DNA of 64,000 bases, taken from the NCBI GenBank assembly GCA_029959085.1, contig JARWIR010000010.1, positions 10,995,001 to 11,059,000 on the forward strand, given 5' to 3'. Shown here one piece after another: positions 20,921-33,025 of this stretch. The notes beneath the pieces were generated by a model that searched no databases, was not told the DNA's origin, and was given only the letters and a program-made list of their open reading frames with translations. The first letter of the stretch is position 1; each line of letters opens with the position of its first letter. The DNA comes from Nemophila menziesii. Taxonomy: Eukaryota; Streptophyta; Magnoliopsida; Boraginales; Hydrophyllaceae. Both the position numbers and the translations under genes were made by a program.

Positions 20921-22592
20921 GATATTTACTTTAAAATTATGTAATAAATCAAATAATAAGGTCCAAATAAAAATAATTTATCCTAAATGGTATGTGATAA
21001 TACTATATATGTGGAACACGTCACACTCCCACAATAAGCTTTTATTATTCTTATTTCATTGTTTACGAATAGGCACGTTGTCTCCTTTTAGTGAGTTTTG
21101 CGGTGGATAAAATCATATTACACAGGAACTAGGGTAATAGGATAAATCATCTCAATTAATAACTTACTAACCAAGGTACCAATGTCTTTATGATTTTCCA
21201 TATCCATTTGTATCGTAAATTTATATTCAGATCATGAATTACTAGACATATTCCTTTTTTCCTTAAAATGTACATTTAGGAGGCAAAAACATTGAAATTA
21301 GGCTAAATGTTCTATAATTTAGTCTACTAAGTGTTACATATTATGCTAATTATTACTTTATATACATTATGTATCGTGTTTTGTCCTGATATTCTTTAGG
21401 CAACAGATATAATTTTAGAAACTATTTGAGGCTTAAGTTAGGATTTTGAGTACTTTTTAGCATGATATATTTGTATTTACTACAATATATGAACACTTGA
21501 ATGTTTTGGGAATTTTATTGAGTTTTTCTATAGTAAGCACAAAGGGTAATGAATCAAATATTGTACAAGAATGAAGCATTAGTGCGAAAAAGTTACATTG
21601 AGAAAATTATAATTTTAAAAACACTAAAGAAAAAAAGTAGAAGGATGGACAAGAACCAATAAAGGAAATTGTATATATTATAAGGGGAATATGTCATTTA
21701 ATATCAAAGATATTATCAATAAATATAGATGAATTAGGAGGTGAGTCACCCACAATTGGAATTTTCTAAGAATCTGCAATCTAATGCTTGCAAACGAATA
21801 CATTTAGAGGTCTGAATAAAAATTTATGCTCCTTTTACATGGGTTAGACAGCATATAAGGAAATCTTATCTACATTTAAGTATATTATGTCCAGTCGTCG
21901 ATTCATTTTTTTTACCAATTTGTTGAATTCATATAAGAGAGCACATATATCATGGGCTTAGTGATCTAAGCGAACCTTTTAATTTTTTCTCTCATTTTTA
22001 TTATGTTTTATTTATATTTTATTCTAACTCTATTTAATTCTTATACGTATATTATGGCAATGCTTATACAAAACTTGTATCACATCGGACCTAATGAATA
22101 TGGTTTATTTTATAATTAAATATTATATGGCATTTTTTTAACTAATGCATGAATTTTTCATTGAATGTTTTTATTTAATTGTTGTGTTTCATAGTGATAT
22201 GTCCTTGTGTTAGGTTACTTTTCTATTTGAGTTATTTCAAAAGAGGGTTTAGTTATTGAGATAATTAGTATTCGTGTGATATTATTCTTCTCAAGAGAAT
22301 TAATTTCTCACATATCAATAATTAAGTATTGGTTCGATTTTTTTCCTAATTATGTTAAAGAGGAGTTTCTAGGCAGATCAAGTAACACAATTCCATCCAT
22401 AAGGGGCTCATTATGTTAATTGAGTTTTCGCTAATACAAATTCTCATCTTTCACTAAAATTTATATAAAGTTCTATGTTTATACTGATCGTGTATCATTT
22501 GTGTCACAATTAAACTAATTTTTTTCTTTTTTTCAAGTTTATTATCAGAGTCATATTACAAAAGGAAGATCGCTCAAACACTCTACTTGTGT
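20921..22592. repeat. Q1, left part of the second half of the tandem unit
   Basis: No coding sequence recognised. From about 21340 it aligns with 56320-57420 in Q2; the clearest stretch is ATTCCATCCATAAGGGGCTC (22391) against ATTCCGTCCACAAGGGGTCG (57222). Alignment resumes after the LINE at 28828, which shows that the LINE split this copy. Confidence 0.65.
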
Positions 22593-22606
22593 GAAATATC
22601 TTTGAT
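22593..22606. repeat. Left target-site duplication of the LINE
   Basis: GAAATATCTTTGAT is repeated as GAAATATCTTAGAT at 28814-28827, one mismatch in 14. This brackets the non-LTR element precisely. Confidence 0.85.
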
Positions 22607-23251
22607 AAAAAACACACACTACACCTAAAATACACAATCATCCTCCTTCTCTCCTCTTTCTCTCATTAGGGTTTGAAAGTTTGGTCAAAGTTTGACCTAG
22701 ATTTGACTCCTTTTGACCCCGTTGACCCCACCCCACCCTTCACCGATGACTCTCCGATCATATGGATGGAGTTTGACCGGAGATTGACTGGCGTCGTTGA
22801 CTTAGTTTGACTGGAGTTGGAGTTTGATCTTAAATAATTGTTTAACAAATAATTTCTCTTGGTTTTTTTTTATTTTAATTGAAGCTACCGGAAATTAATT
22901 CAGAAGGGAGTTAGTGGGATCTGAGGTGGAAAGGTATTATGTCGGTTGGGTATTATTATGGTGTAGGAGTGAGGCGTACGCGCGGCTACAGTGGGGAAGT
23001 TATTTTCACGCGTGAAAGGAAGCTGCTTTGGTTTACGATTAACTAAGCTATATTGAATAATTGGGTAATAATTGACAAGAATCACAATTAAATTCCGTGC
23101 CAAGAATTAACAAAGATTTCCGTGCAATCAGAGATTATTTTTCTGAGCGTGCATCAGCGCTAGGAGCTCGTTTTTTGGAGTTTTTGAGCTGAATTCTTCA
23201 CTGTTTTCAGTTATTCTTTTTGTGTTGAGTTCATTTTGCGAGCTTGATTCA

Positions 23252-24859
23252 ATGGCGCCGAAGAGAAAGGCTGGTAACAAGGATACAAAGGGTAATAAAG
23301 CAGCAAAAGAGCCTGGAGAGAAGATAATGCATGTACAAGGTAAGTATATACCTCCAGCTCCTATTATTCAAGTAGGCAACAACTTTTCTGCTGCAAAACG
23401 TGTTAATCTGATGAGTAAAAGTGTTGAGGAGGGTGTAGAGTATGATTCAAGTAGGAAAGATAACATTTCAAGAAGTGAAGGCAACCTGTTTGATGAAAGT
23501 TCCAAGAGAGGAACAGAAACTGTACAAGCTGATTTAACCTTACTTAGCTCCAGTGAAAGCATCCAAGCTACTCAAATCATTGAGTGTACAATGGTTGAGG
23601 GGATGAACGGCTAAGATGAGGCCCTAATTGAGGGTGAGGCACCTAATCCTCTCGAGAATAGCTTGGGTGTGAGTCACAATGAGGATTACTCCACTTTAGG
23701 TGCAGGAATTGGGATAATTTCTCCACCTAGTGAAAGTACCCTCTTGGGAGTAGCACAAGGTCAAAGTGTGGAGGATGAGGATGAATCCGAGGTAGAAATT
23801 ATTGAGGAAAATATTGGGAAACAACGTAATGGACAGAATTATTCAAGAAAAGTGATCAAGAGTTGAAGCTAAAATACTTTGCTCCTAGTCAAGTAGAAGA
23901 TGAGCTCATGGTTAAACCACCAAGAGATATAGTGAAGAGTGGTATTGAGGAGTGGGATAATTGCTTAGTTGGACAATTTTTTGGAGAAGCTCCTGAATAT
24001 CACATGGTTAGAAGTTTGGTTAATGCTCAGTGGAGAAATTGTGGTGATGTTGAAATAAAGTCTGCGGATATGGAAGTGTTTCTATTCAAATTCAAAGGTG
24101 AGCAAGAATACAACAACATATTAGAGCAAGTTCGGCATGTAAATGGTAGAATTATGATCTTGAGAAAGTGGGAACCTAACATGAAATTTGATAAGCTTGA
24201 TTTGACTAAGGTTCCACTATGGGTTAAATTGAAAAAGGTACCATTACACTTGTGGAATAACGATGGGTTAAGCTACATTAGTAGTGCTTTGGGTATTCCA
24301 CTCCAAATGGACCCTATTACTAAGACAAAAAATAGGTTAAGCTTTGCTAGAGTATGTGTTGAAGTAGATATGACAAAGGAGCTTGTTAAAAGGGTGAAGG
24401 TTGATCTTGAGGAGGATGGGATTCATGTGGTGGAGGCTTACTATGATTGGTTACCTCCAAGATGTTCTAATTGCAAGGCTTTGGAACATAAGGAAAGAGC
24501 CTAGACCTAAACCAAACCAAACCTATAACCAACCTAAACCAACCCAAATAAACCACCAACCTAAACCAAACCAAGCTAATCACCAACCAAACCAATAAAA
24601 AGCTCAAAAGAGAGTTGAAGAATGGAGGGTAGTGCAAAGAAAGCAAAAAGAGAAGAAGGATTATGAAGTTCAGATTCCTAACATAAAAAAAACACCTACA
24701 ACTCCATCTCAAAGTGTGGGAAATAGTAGTGCAAAGGGGAAAGAAAAAACCCCTAGTACACTTAGGGGAAATGATTATAATTCTAATATTTTTGAAGGGG
24801 AGTTAAGTAAATCATTTTGTGCTTTAAATAAGGCTAATGAAACCTTGAAGAGGCTTTGA
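23252..24859 (+). pseudogene. LINE ORF1 (RNA-binding protein with DUF4283 and zinc knuckle), broken
   Basis: ORF1 proteins coat the element RNA. The start MAPKRKAGNKDTKGNKAAKE is basic, as usual, and lies 30 bases downstream of another ATG in frame. A single stop at 23612 and a frameshift near 23863 precede the DUF4283 block (EEWDNCLVGQFFGEAPEYHM to KVPLWVKLKKVPLHLWNNDG). The knuckle follows at 24440-24490 (YDWLPPRCSNCKALEHKE). After another stop the frame continues with an Asn/Pro/Gln-rich stretch of PNQ and PKP repeats and ends at 24859 (NKANETLKRL). Confidence 0.85.
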
Positions 24860-24908
24860 CTAGGTTTGTGGGAAGTACCCATAGTGAAAGAGAACCTCCA
24901 GATTTTAA

Positions 24909-27900
24909 ATGATAATTAGCTCTTGGAATGTAAGAGGTTTGAATCTAAACCTCAAACAAAAAGAAGTTATTCATGTTATACAAGATAAAAAAAGTTGATC
25001 TAGTGGTTTTATTGGAGACTAAAATGACTCTACAAAGTTACAATAAGTTTCACAATACTTATTTGAGCAATTGGGGTACTATAACTAACCATGATAAGGA
25101 TGAAAGAGGAAGAATATGTATAAAGTGGAATAAAAATGTTTTGGATGTAAAGTGTCTCAATTCAACTAGCCAAGCCATCTTCCTTGTGGTACAAGATATA
25201 TATAATAAGAAAACATTTAATTGTGTGATGGTATATGCAGAAAATGATGATGATAAAAGAGTGCTTCTTTGGGAAACACTTAGTGAATGGATGGTTATTA
25301 ATGAAGACTCTCCTTGTATTTGGGGTGGGGATTATAATGAAATTACTAAAGTTGATGAAATAATGGGTTGTACTAGCCTTCATAAGAGTTCTCATCAATT
25401 TATGGAGTGCATTAATGATAATGGGATGGTTGAGCATCCTAGCCAAGGATGTTATTTTACTTGGACTAATAGAAGAATAAAAGGGTTCATATCTAGTAAA
25501 ATTGACAAATTCTTTATAAATAATGCTTGGTTCACTTGTTTCAAGTCTCATTTTATGATTGAAGCTCCTGGAATTTCAGATCACTCTTATCTTATCCTCA
25601 AAATTCAGGGGAGTTCAAATACTAAACCTTCATCTTTTAAATTTTTAATGTTCGGATTGATCATGATGAGTTTCTGCCTTTGATTGAAAAGGTGTGGAAA
25701 TATGAAGTTAAAGGGAGTATGATGTACAAGGTGGTGAATAAATTGAAGGAAGTAAAGAAAGCTTTGAAAATCTTCAATAGAAAATATTTTCATCACTCTA
25801 CTAAAGAAATAATGGAGCTTAAAGAGGAACTTGAAAAGGTACAAACAAAGCTCATGAATGGTGATCAATATATGCTCATCATTGAGAAGGAGCTAAGAGA
25901 TAAACTTATGCATCTTCTCAACATTCAAGAAGAGATCTTAAAGCAAAAATCTGGAATTACATGGGCTCAAAAGGGTGATTGTAGCACTACCCTTTATCAT
26001 AAGAGCATCAAGGCAAGAATCACTCAAAACCGAGTTGCATCTATTGTGACTGAAAATGTGTATATTGTTGTTGAAGATGAGGTAATTCATGATTAATTTA
26101 ATAAGTACTACACTAGTTTAATTGGTACTTAGGATGTTTATGAAGAAAGTGTTAGCTCTAGTTGTTTAAACAAGCTTGTTGATAAAGCTATCACTAAGGA
26201 AGAAGCAAAAGAAATGGTGAAAGACATTACTAGTAAAGAGACTAAAGAAGCTATTTTTTCTATTGATATTTCTAAAGCTCCTGGCCCGGATGGTTTTAAT
26301 AGTTCTTTTTTCAAAGCTACTTGGAATATTATTGGGGAGGATGTTTGTGATGCTATAAAGGAAACCTTCAAAAATAGACAAACTTGAAGCAAATTAATGC
26401 TACTAATCTTGTTCTTATTCCCAAGGTTAAAAACCCCACTTCAGTGAAGATTTTTAGGCCAATTGCTTGTTGTAATATCCTCTATAAAGCTATATCTAAA
26501 ATCATTGCTAATAGGATGAAGAAAAGCCTTGAGGAGCTTATATCTAAAAATCAAGCTGCTTTTGTGGGAGGAAGAAGTATTTCGGATAATATATTGGTTG
26601 CTTAAAGTGTGGTGGCAGGTTATGATAGGAAGGACCTGAGTCCAAGATGTACTTTAAATATTGATCTTCAAAAGGATTTTGATACAATTAATTGGAGGTA
26701 CCTCTTCCAACTACTTCAAATCATGGGATTTAATTAAAAAACTTATATCTTGGGTCAAGATGTGTATTTCAACACCTATGTTCTCTTTGTGCATTAATGG
26801 AAGTGTGTGTGGTTATTTCAAAGGAGAAAGAGGATTAAGACAAGGTGATCCTTTATCTCCTTATATATTTGTTATATGTATGCAAGGTTTCTCTTCTATT
26901 CTTGAGAAAGTGGCAAATAATCAATCTTTCACTTATCATCCTAATTGTGCTAGAATGGGTTTGAACCACCTTATATTTGCTGATGATTGTTTAGTTTTCT
27001 TTAATGGTGATAAAGACTTGGCTATGAGACTTAAACAAGGCCTTGATATTTTCTATAGACTTTCTGGCCTTAAAATAAGTCCTGAAAAGAGTGAGCTGTA
27101 TATGGGAGGTTGTAACAAAGACCTTCATGATGATTTGAGTTGTATTCTCAATGTTAAAAAGGGTAAACTTCCTGTTAGATATCTTGGGGCTCCTTTAACT
27201 ACAAAAAGCCCTAATAGCTTAATGTGTGCTACCCTTATTAATAATATTGTGGGAAGTGTTGAAGGATGAATACATAAATTTCTTACATTTGCGGGAAGGC
27301 TTCATTTAATCAAGAGTGTTTTGCAAAGTAAAGCTAGATATTGGTGTAATGTAATGATCCTTCCAATGGGATTTATTCATGAGATAGAATCACTCTTGAG
27401 TAGGTTTATTTGGAAGGGTAATACTAATGATTTTCATGGTGCTAAAGTGACTTGGAAAGAATTATGTCAAAGTAAGGAAAATGGAGGACTAGGCATACCT
27501 AATCTTCTCCAAATCAATCAAGTTGCTATTCTTAAAGCTTTTTGGAGAATGTATGGCTATAAAGATAATATTTGGTCTCAATGGGTCTACTCAAATTGGC
27601 TATGGAACAAGAGTATATTGAGCATTACATATGATAATAACCTTCCTTGGACATGGAGAGCTATGCTAAATGTGAGGTACCTTGTTTTTAAATATATTAT
27701 ACATGAGGTTGGAAATGGTAAGAGAACCTATATGTTAGATGATAAATGGATAAAAGGAAAGTGTGTAGGTGATATTTGTAAAAAAAAGGATGCTATTTCT
27801 TTGGGTAATTACAATATTAACAAAAAGGTGATGGACTATTGTGTCGGGAAAAGGTGGAGATTTCCACCTAGGCTTAACAAGGTTTATGAGGTGGTAAAAG

Positions 27901-28530
27901 ATATGGTGCTTAATGAAGAGCATGACACTATAAGATGGGGAGATAAATGCTTTAGGACCTCGGATGTTATGTATGACCTAAGGGGTCCTAATGAGAAAAC
28001 AAAATGGTATAGTGTGGTGTGGCATAAATGGAGTATGTCAAAGCACAAGTTTTGTGCTTGGCTAATTTGTAAGGATAGGTTAAGAACTAAAGATAGGCTT
28101 AGCAAGTGGGGAATGGAAGTGGACAAGATGTGCTACCTTTGCTTTGAAGAACATGAATCTAGGAATCATTTATTTGTGAATTGCAAACTCACTACTTTGG
28201 CTTGGACGTAGATTTGTGCTCTTCACAATTGGCACAACTAGGGTAATACTTGGGAAGAAAGGCTTGATTTTATGCTTAAATTTGATGGTAACACCTTAAA
28301 AGATACCATATCATACATTACTTTCCTTAGCTTTCTTTATTGTATTTGGGATGTGAGGAATAAAAATGAGTTTAAGAAGATGCATCCCAAATATGAGGAT
28401 ATTGTGAAAGATGTTCAATATACACTTTAGAATAGAAAGTTATTTAAGAGGAGTGTTGAGAATATGAGACTGGTGGCAAGATGGAAGCTACATGGAGTAC
28501 TCAAGAAAGGAGAGCAAGAAGATCAAGGAA
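24909..28530 (+). pseudogene. LINE ORF2 (AP endonuclease, reverse transcriptase, zf-RVT), broken
   Basis: ORF2 nicks DNA and copies the element RNA into the break. It starts 50 bases after ORF1 with MIISSWNVRGLNLNLKQKEV. The endonuclease spans to about 25630 and shows LLETKM, WGGDYNEI and GISDHSYL, with the catalytic E, D/N and D/H pairs visible. RT covers 26100-27270, with NQAAFVGGRSISDNILVA, GLRQGDPLSPYIF and the catalytic FADD box at about 26983. The zf-RVT is KFCAWLICKDRLRTKDRLSK with C-x2-C further on (27321-28211). A conserved tail ends at about 28530. Frameshifts (about 24985, 25680, 26384, 26730, 27270) and stops (26093, 26605, 28211) inactivate it. Confidence 0.88.
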
Positions 28531-28813
28531 GATAGCATGGAGCTTGGACCTAGTATAAGACTTTAGCAATTGTTGTTTAGGGTTTAATTTCCTAGCAATG
28601 GTTGTATAGGGTTTATTTACTTTACTTTGATTTATTTTATAGCAATGGTTGTATAGGTTGTTTTGGCAAGTTGATAGGTTTATTTTCTAGTAAATGTTGT
28701 ATAGGGTTTGTTTTTCCTAGTCATGCTTGTTTTTGAGTCAAAAACAAATAGGGGTCTGATTTGTACTTGTCATTTTGTGGATATAAAATGGTAAGTTTGA
28801 TCAAAAAAAGAAA

Positions 28814-28827
28814 GAAATATCTTAGAT
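28814..28827. repeat. Right target-site duplication of the LINE
   Basis: GAAATATCTTAGAT, partner of 22593-22606, directly after the A-rich tail. Confidence 0.85.
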
Positions 28828-29204
28828 GTTTTTGGAAGTGCTAATAATTTTATTTTCAGGTGTATTTCCTTTTTTTGTTTGAGATTCAAATGAAAACGTC
28901 CTCATAATCATGGGAAGACCTTTGTTAACTACAAATAGGTAACTGATTAATGTAGGAAATTGATAACTACTTATATGGGTTCAATGTGATGATATATAGC
29001 TTAATCTTCCTAAATTGATGAGATATACATATGTAAATGACATTTATTTTAATGTTATGATTTTGATTGTATGTTTCGAGAGGTTTATGTGATCACTTAA
29101 GCTAATAATATTTTTTATATGCATGACATTTAATACAGTAAAATACTTTGAGAATTATGGAAACAACTATCTCCTTGAATTAGGGATTTTAATGACTAAG
29201 ACAC
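28828..29204. repeat. Q1, middle part
   Basis: Continues the alignment with Q2: AAACGTCCTCATAATCATGG (28893) against GAACGTCCTCATTATATTAT (57541), and CTGATTAATGTAGG against CTGATTGATGTAGA. No coding sequence seen. Confidence 0.6.
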
Positions 29205-29951
29205 TGTTATGACTTTGTTATAGATGTTATGACTTTGTCATAGGTTAAAGAAATATTATGTTAGGCGGGAAGAATATTGATTTGTATTTGAAAGTAGAAT
29301 AGTCTAACGGTTTATTACCGTTATGTAAATTGTATTATATATTGTGATAGTATGTAAACAAGAAGATATATGTAAAAGATAAATAAACTTCCTTCTAATC
29401 TCTTGAGTCTTCTCCTTCTTCTTCTATAATTCTCTTCTTGTTTATTTATAGAAGAAGGAGAAAAAGACTCTAGAGATTAGAAGGAAGTTTATTTATCTTT
29501 TACATATATCTTCTTGTTTACATACTATCACAATATATAATACAATTTACATAACGGTAATAAACCGGTAAACTATTCTACTTTCAAATACAAATCAATA
29601 TTCTTCCCGCCTAACATAATATTTCCTTAACCTATGACAAAGTCATAACATCTATAACAAAGTCATAACATTGTCATACCCTCTCAATGAAAGCACCAAT
29701 GAAATGAATTAGTTTAAATACACTCCAATAATGAAAGGGAAGAAGAGAATTATAGAAGAAGAAGGAGAAGACTCTAGAGATTATAAGGAAGTTTATTTAT
29801 CTTTTACATATATCTTCTTGTTTACATACTATCACAATATATAATACAATTTACATAACGGTAATAAACCGTTAAACTATTCTACTTTCAAATACAAATC
29901 AATATTCTTCCCGTCTAACATAATATTTTCTTAACCTATGACAAAGTTATG
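29205..29951. mobile_element. Small LTR cluster: one plus and two minus copies of a short LTR (TRIM-like)
   Basis: A roughly 225-bp LTR-like sequence beginning TGTTATGACTTTGT occurs three times: plus at 29205-29429, minus at 29448-29670 and minus at 29741-29951. The first two face each other across about 18 bases and would form a hairpin of more than 200 bp. The two minus copies are separated by only 70 bases, which contain TTGGTGCTTTCATTGAGAG, a phrase usually found just inside plant LTRs. Two LTRs with a tiny internal region and a primer-like site fit a terminal-repeat retrotransposon in miniature, with a third inverted copy added. No coding sequence. Confidence 0.7.
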
Positions 29952-30837
29952 AGATTTTCACGACATTGATTCGCCATTGGCTTCTATCAAAGTGTCGATT
30001 CTGTTGGAGTGAGAGGTATTTAAAAATATCTAGGGATATGCAAATACCGCTTGGGCATATTTTAATTAGATTGTTAATATGCATCATAAGATTGGGAAAG
30101 CTACCCTTTTGTTCGGAGTATTTTTGTCATAATTCTTGCACGAAAAAGTTGTCTTGAGGAATCTAGCTCAAGAATGGGGTTTGATAGCTCTCTTTTTGTC
30201 TGACATATGTGTGTTTCTTGTGAAGCATTTACCTATTACCATGACTTTAACTGCGTCCAGGGTACTTTAATTAAAGTTCAGTATCAGTGTTATATTTTCC
30301 CTTAACATTCGAGCAAGCCTAGGATTAATTAGTAGTAGGCTATGTTACCTAAAATTTATCGAAATTGTAGACTTATAGTGAGTTATTGATGAAAAGGGCA
30401 TAAAAAGTAATGTCCAATGCATCGATGGGGTTGTATTACTTTCGAGTTTCAGCTTTTTAAAAATCGGAAAATGTGCTACCCAATAGTCGTTACTTCTGTT
30501 TTGGGAGACCACTTATGATTGCGAAAATGTTTAAATTATATTACTTTGGTGACTATGAGATCACAAAAATCCCGACATGTATATTAATACATGATCAATA
30601 TAAACAAATGAGAAATAGGAACTCTATTTTGAATTTTTCTTTGGTTGGGAAAAATTAATTATCAATGTTTTCACAAAGAATGAGAAAGAATTTGCCTTTG
30701 CTAGGGTGGTAGTTGAGATTGGAATTATGTGGGTGATAGATCAAATATAATTGTTCTAAAAAGCTCAATAACCAAAGGATTGATAATGAATAACTACATA
30801 AAATGAATAAAATTATGTCAAATGAATGATTTAGCTA
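29952..30837. repeat. Q1, right part, AT-rich with no recognised gene
   Basis: No open frame looks coding. Some phrases recur in Q2 (56250-59880), but the alignment is patchy and I could not follow it continuously. Confidence 0.4.
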
Positions 30838-31215
30838 TAAACTTATTCAGTGATCATGCAAGGCGAGGTGAAATGTTTTGGTCTTTAAACCTTTTTAGGT
30901 CAAAAATATTTTTTGGTAACCCCCTAGTCGATAATCATTGGAGTCTAGATAACATGTTTTGGTCTTTTGACCCTTTTAGGCTAGTAAATTTTTTTTCTAA
31001 CCCCTTGGTTGATTATCATAAGAACGCAGATGAAATGATATGGCCTTTTGCCAATTTAGGTCAGGATTGCGTTTGGCTAGCCTTTAGTCGATGGTCATAG
31101 GAGGCCGATAAAAATATTGTTCTTTTGACTTTTTCAGGTGGAGACTGTTATGGTTAACCGTCTAGTTGATTATCATAAAAGGCCGAATAAAATATCTTGG
31201 TCTTTAATGTTAGAC
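30838..31215. repeat. 78-82 bp tandem repeat, about five diverged units
   Basis: Units begin with variants of TAACCCCCTAGTCGATAATC (about 30838, 30916, 30998, 31076 and 31153) and continue with GGCC, ATAAAAT, and TTGGTCTTTTGAC phrases. Divergence between units is high, so the array is old. It marks the left edge of P2, as the remnant at 8232 marks P1. Confidence 0.7.
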
Positions 31216-31512
31216 TTAATTCATTACCATGATTTATTACCTTATGTTTCAGATTGTAAAGAGTTGTTCTATGAATGAGCCTTATTATCGTATTGCATGT
31301 CATATTTTGGGTTTATAATTCATTTACAATACAACTTGTTTTGGGTTTCTTTGTTGTTGTATTGCATTTCTTACACAAGTTAATATGTACGACATAAAAT
31401 GTTTTATCAACAAAAAGTGTCAAATTTGTTGGGACGAAGATAAGAAATTGAGCATTTTTTTAATCTCAATGGACAAAAGAATTATGGTAGACATCATATT
31501 AGGGTATAGCTA
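31216..31512. repeat. P2, left fragment
   Basis: Aligns with 8440-8745 and 59910-60180 (for example GTTAATATGTACGACATAAAATG region at 31378). The match ends at about 31512 where the gag remnant of element 2 begins. The part of P that should follow (equivalent to 8745-9780) is missing, and the copy resumes at 53318. Confidence 0.75.
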
Positions 31513-31539
31513 TTTAAATAGTTATATGTATCCAACAAT

Positions 31540-32389
31540 CAAACAAATATTAATGTTGTACAAGATCCTAAAAGATGTCCCTCCTGTGGGGCAATTGATC
31601 ACATATAAGAAGAGTGTCCCAACAATCCAGAATCTCTTCATAATAACTGCGGGAACCACTATTCAGGTTTTCAAGGCTAGGCTACGTTAATCATAATAGA
31701 AATCATCCAGGTCTTCATTGGTCTAATCCCCAAGGGGAAGTTAATCAAGGAAAGTACTAATCAAGACCCCAAGGAAACAATTACCAAGCAAGGAATCAAA
31801 ATCAGTATCCAGGATGTCCAAATCATGGTGTTCAAGATCCTCAGAAATTCTGAATATGACGCTTATACAAATACTTTTCTTAGAAGGCACTCCCTTCCCG
31901 TCCATAATAATGTGTTATTATTACGGATGAATTGGCTACTACGTTGAACAAATTTATGATGAAATCAGGTGAGAAATCTATTAAGACCAAAGGAAAGCTG
32001 AATTCTTACTCAACCTCATTGGAGATTCTTGAGAATCAAATGACTCAAATCGTCGAACGTTTTGAATGTTCAAGGTCAAGGTCAACTCCCACGCAATACT
32101 AAAAATCTGGGGAATAATGTAGAATGTAAGGAAAATGCACTAAGGACTGGGAAACATCAAACCACACCTTTAGTGATTTAAAAGGAAACTAAGGTTGAGA
32201 TGGAGAAATAGATGGAAAATCTGATTATGGAAGATGTCATTATTGTAGATGTAGAGTATGATGGGGGGAAAGAAGTAGCTAAGGAACACAACATGGCTAC
32301 AAAGGAACAAAAGAAGAAAGATTTGGTCATAAACGATAACCGTCCTCCTCCTCCTTTTCTATCACAGGTATAGAAGAAAGATGATGATG
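31540..32389 (+). pseudogene. gag C-terminus of element 2 (CCHC zinc knuckle), broken
   Basis: The frame reads VQDPKRCPSCGAIDH, then, after a stop, EECPNNPESLHNN, a nucleocapsid-type CCHC knuckle typical of Athila gag. It is followed by a Gln/Asn-rich stretch (NYQARNQNQYPGCPNHGVQD) and LEILENQMTQIVERFECSRS, the usual lead into protease. Stops and frame changes interrupt it. The capsid part is absent, cut off by the junction at about 31513. Confidence 0.7.
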
Positions 32390-33025
32390 AGTTTTTTAAT
32401 ACAGTAAGAAAGCTTGGTTTCAACTTACCAATTGTGGAATCAATTCGAAGAATTCCTAAATACTTGAAATTCATGAAAGATGTGTTATCCAACAAACGCA
32501 AGTACTTAGAAGGGCAGAAAATTGGTTTGCTGAATGAATGTAGTGCGATATGTCACAGTAAGTTGCCTTTAAAATTGAAGAACCGTAAGTTTTAACATCA
32601 CAATCTCTATTGGTCAAGAGAGGACCGGGAAAGCCTTGTGTTACTTAGGAGCAAGTATTAATATCATGACGAAGTCATTGTTTGAGAAGTTTTATATTGG
32701 GAAAGCAAGGTCTACTAGCTTGACCATGCAAATTGTGGATCCATTTCCCAACTTGAGGGAAAAATCAAAGTTGTACTCGTCAAGGTAGGTAATTATATAT
32801 TTTCGTGTGATTTCATTATTCTTGACTACGACACGGATAAGAATGTGCCCATTATCTTGGGACGTACATTCTTAGACATGGGGTGTACTTTAATTTATGT
32901 AGTGAATGGTGAAATAATCTCGAGAGTGTAATACAAGGTCAAATTCAACGTGTTCAAAGTGATGAAGTTCCACAATATTCCGGATGATTGTTTCCACGTG
33001 GATTTTCTCGATCACGTCGTGTGAT
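32390..33025 (+). pseudogene. Aspartic protease of element 2, broken
   Basis: Upstream part: KLGFNLPIVESIRRIPKYLK and FMKDVLSNKRKYLE. The active-site loop at about 32640 reads CYLGASINIMTKSLFEKF; the catalytic Asp expected before LGAS is Tyr here. FIILDYDTDKNVPIILGRTF and LDMGCTLIYVVNGEI follow. Several stops are present. The order after gag and before RT is normal for the family. Confidence 0.8.

Larger units (their letters stand above)
22607..28813 (+). mobile_element. L1-clade LINE (DUF4283/zf-RVT type), 6.2 kb, decayed
   Basis: A full-length non-LTR retrotransposon bounded by a 14-bp duplication. It has an about 645-base 5' untranslated region, ORF1 with DUF4283 and a zinc knuckle, ORF2 with endonuclease, reverse transcriptase and zf-RVT, about 270 bases of 3' untranslated region, and a short A-rich tail (AAAAAAAGAAA). 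Both ORFs are broken, so it is a dead copy. It inserted into the tandem unit copy Q1. Confidence 0.9.

Noticed and set aside
14327..20923. 3-bp target duplication of the CACTA element
   Set aside because: The left flank is ATT and the right flank is GAT (or ATA if one base is shifted), so no clean duplication can be claimed.
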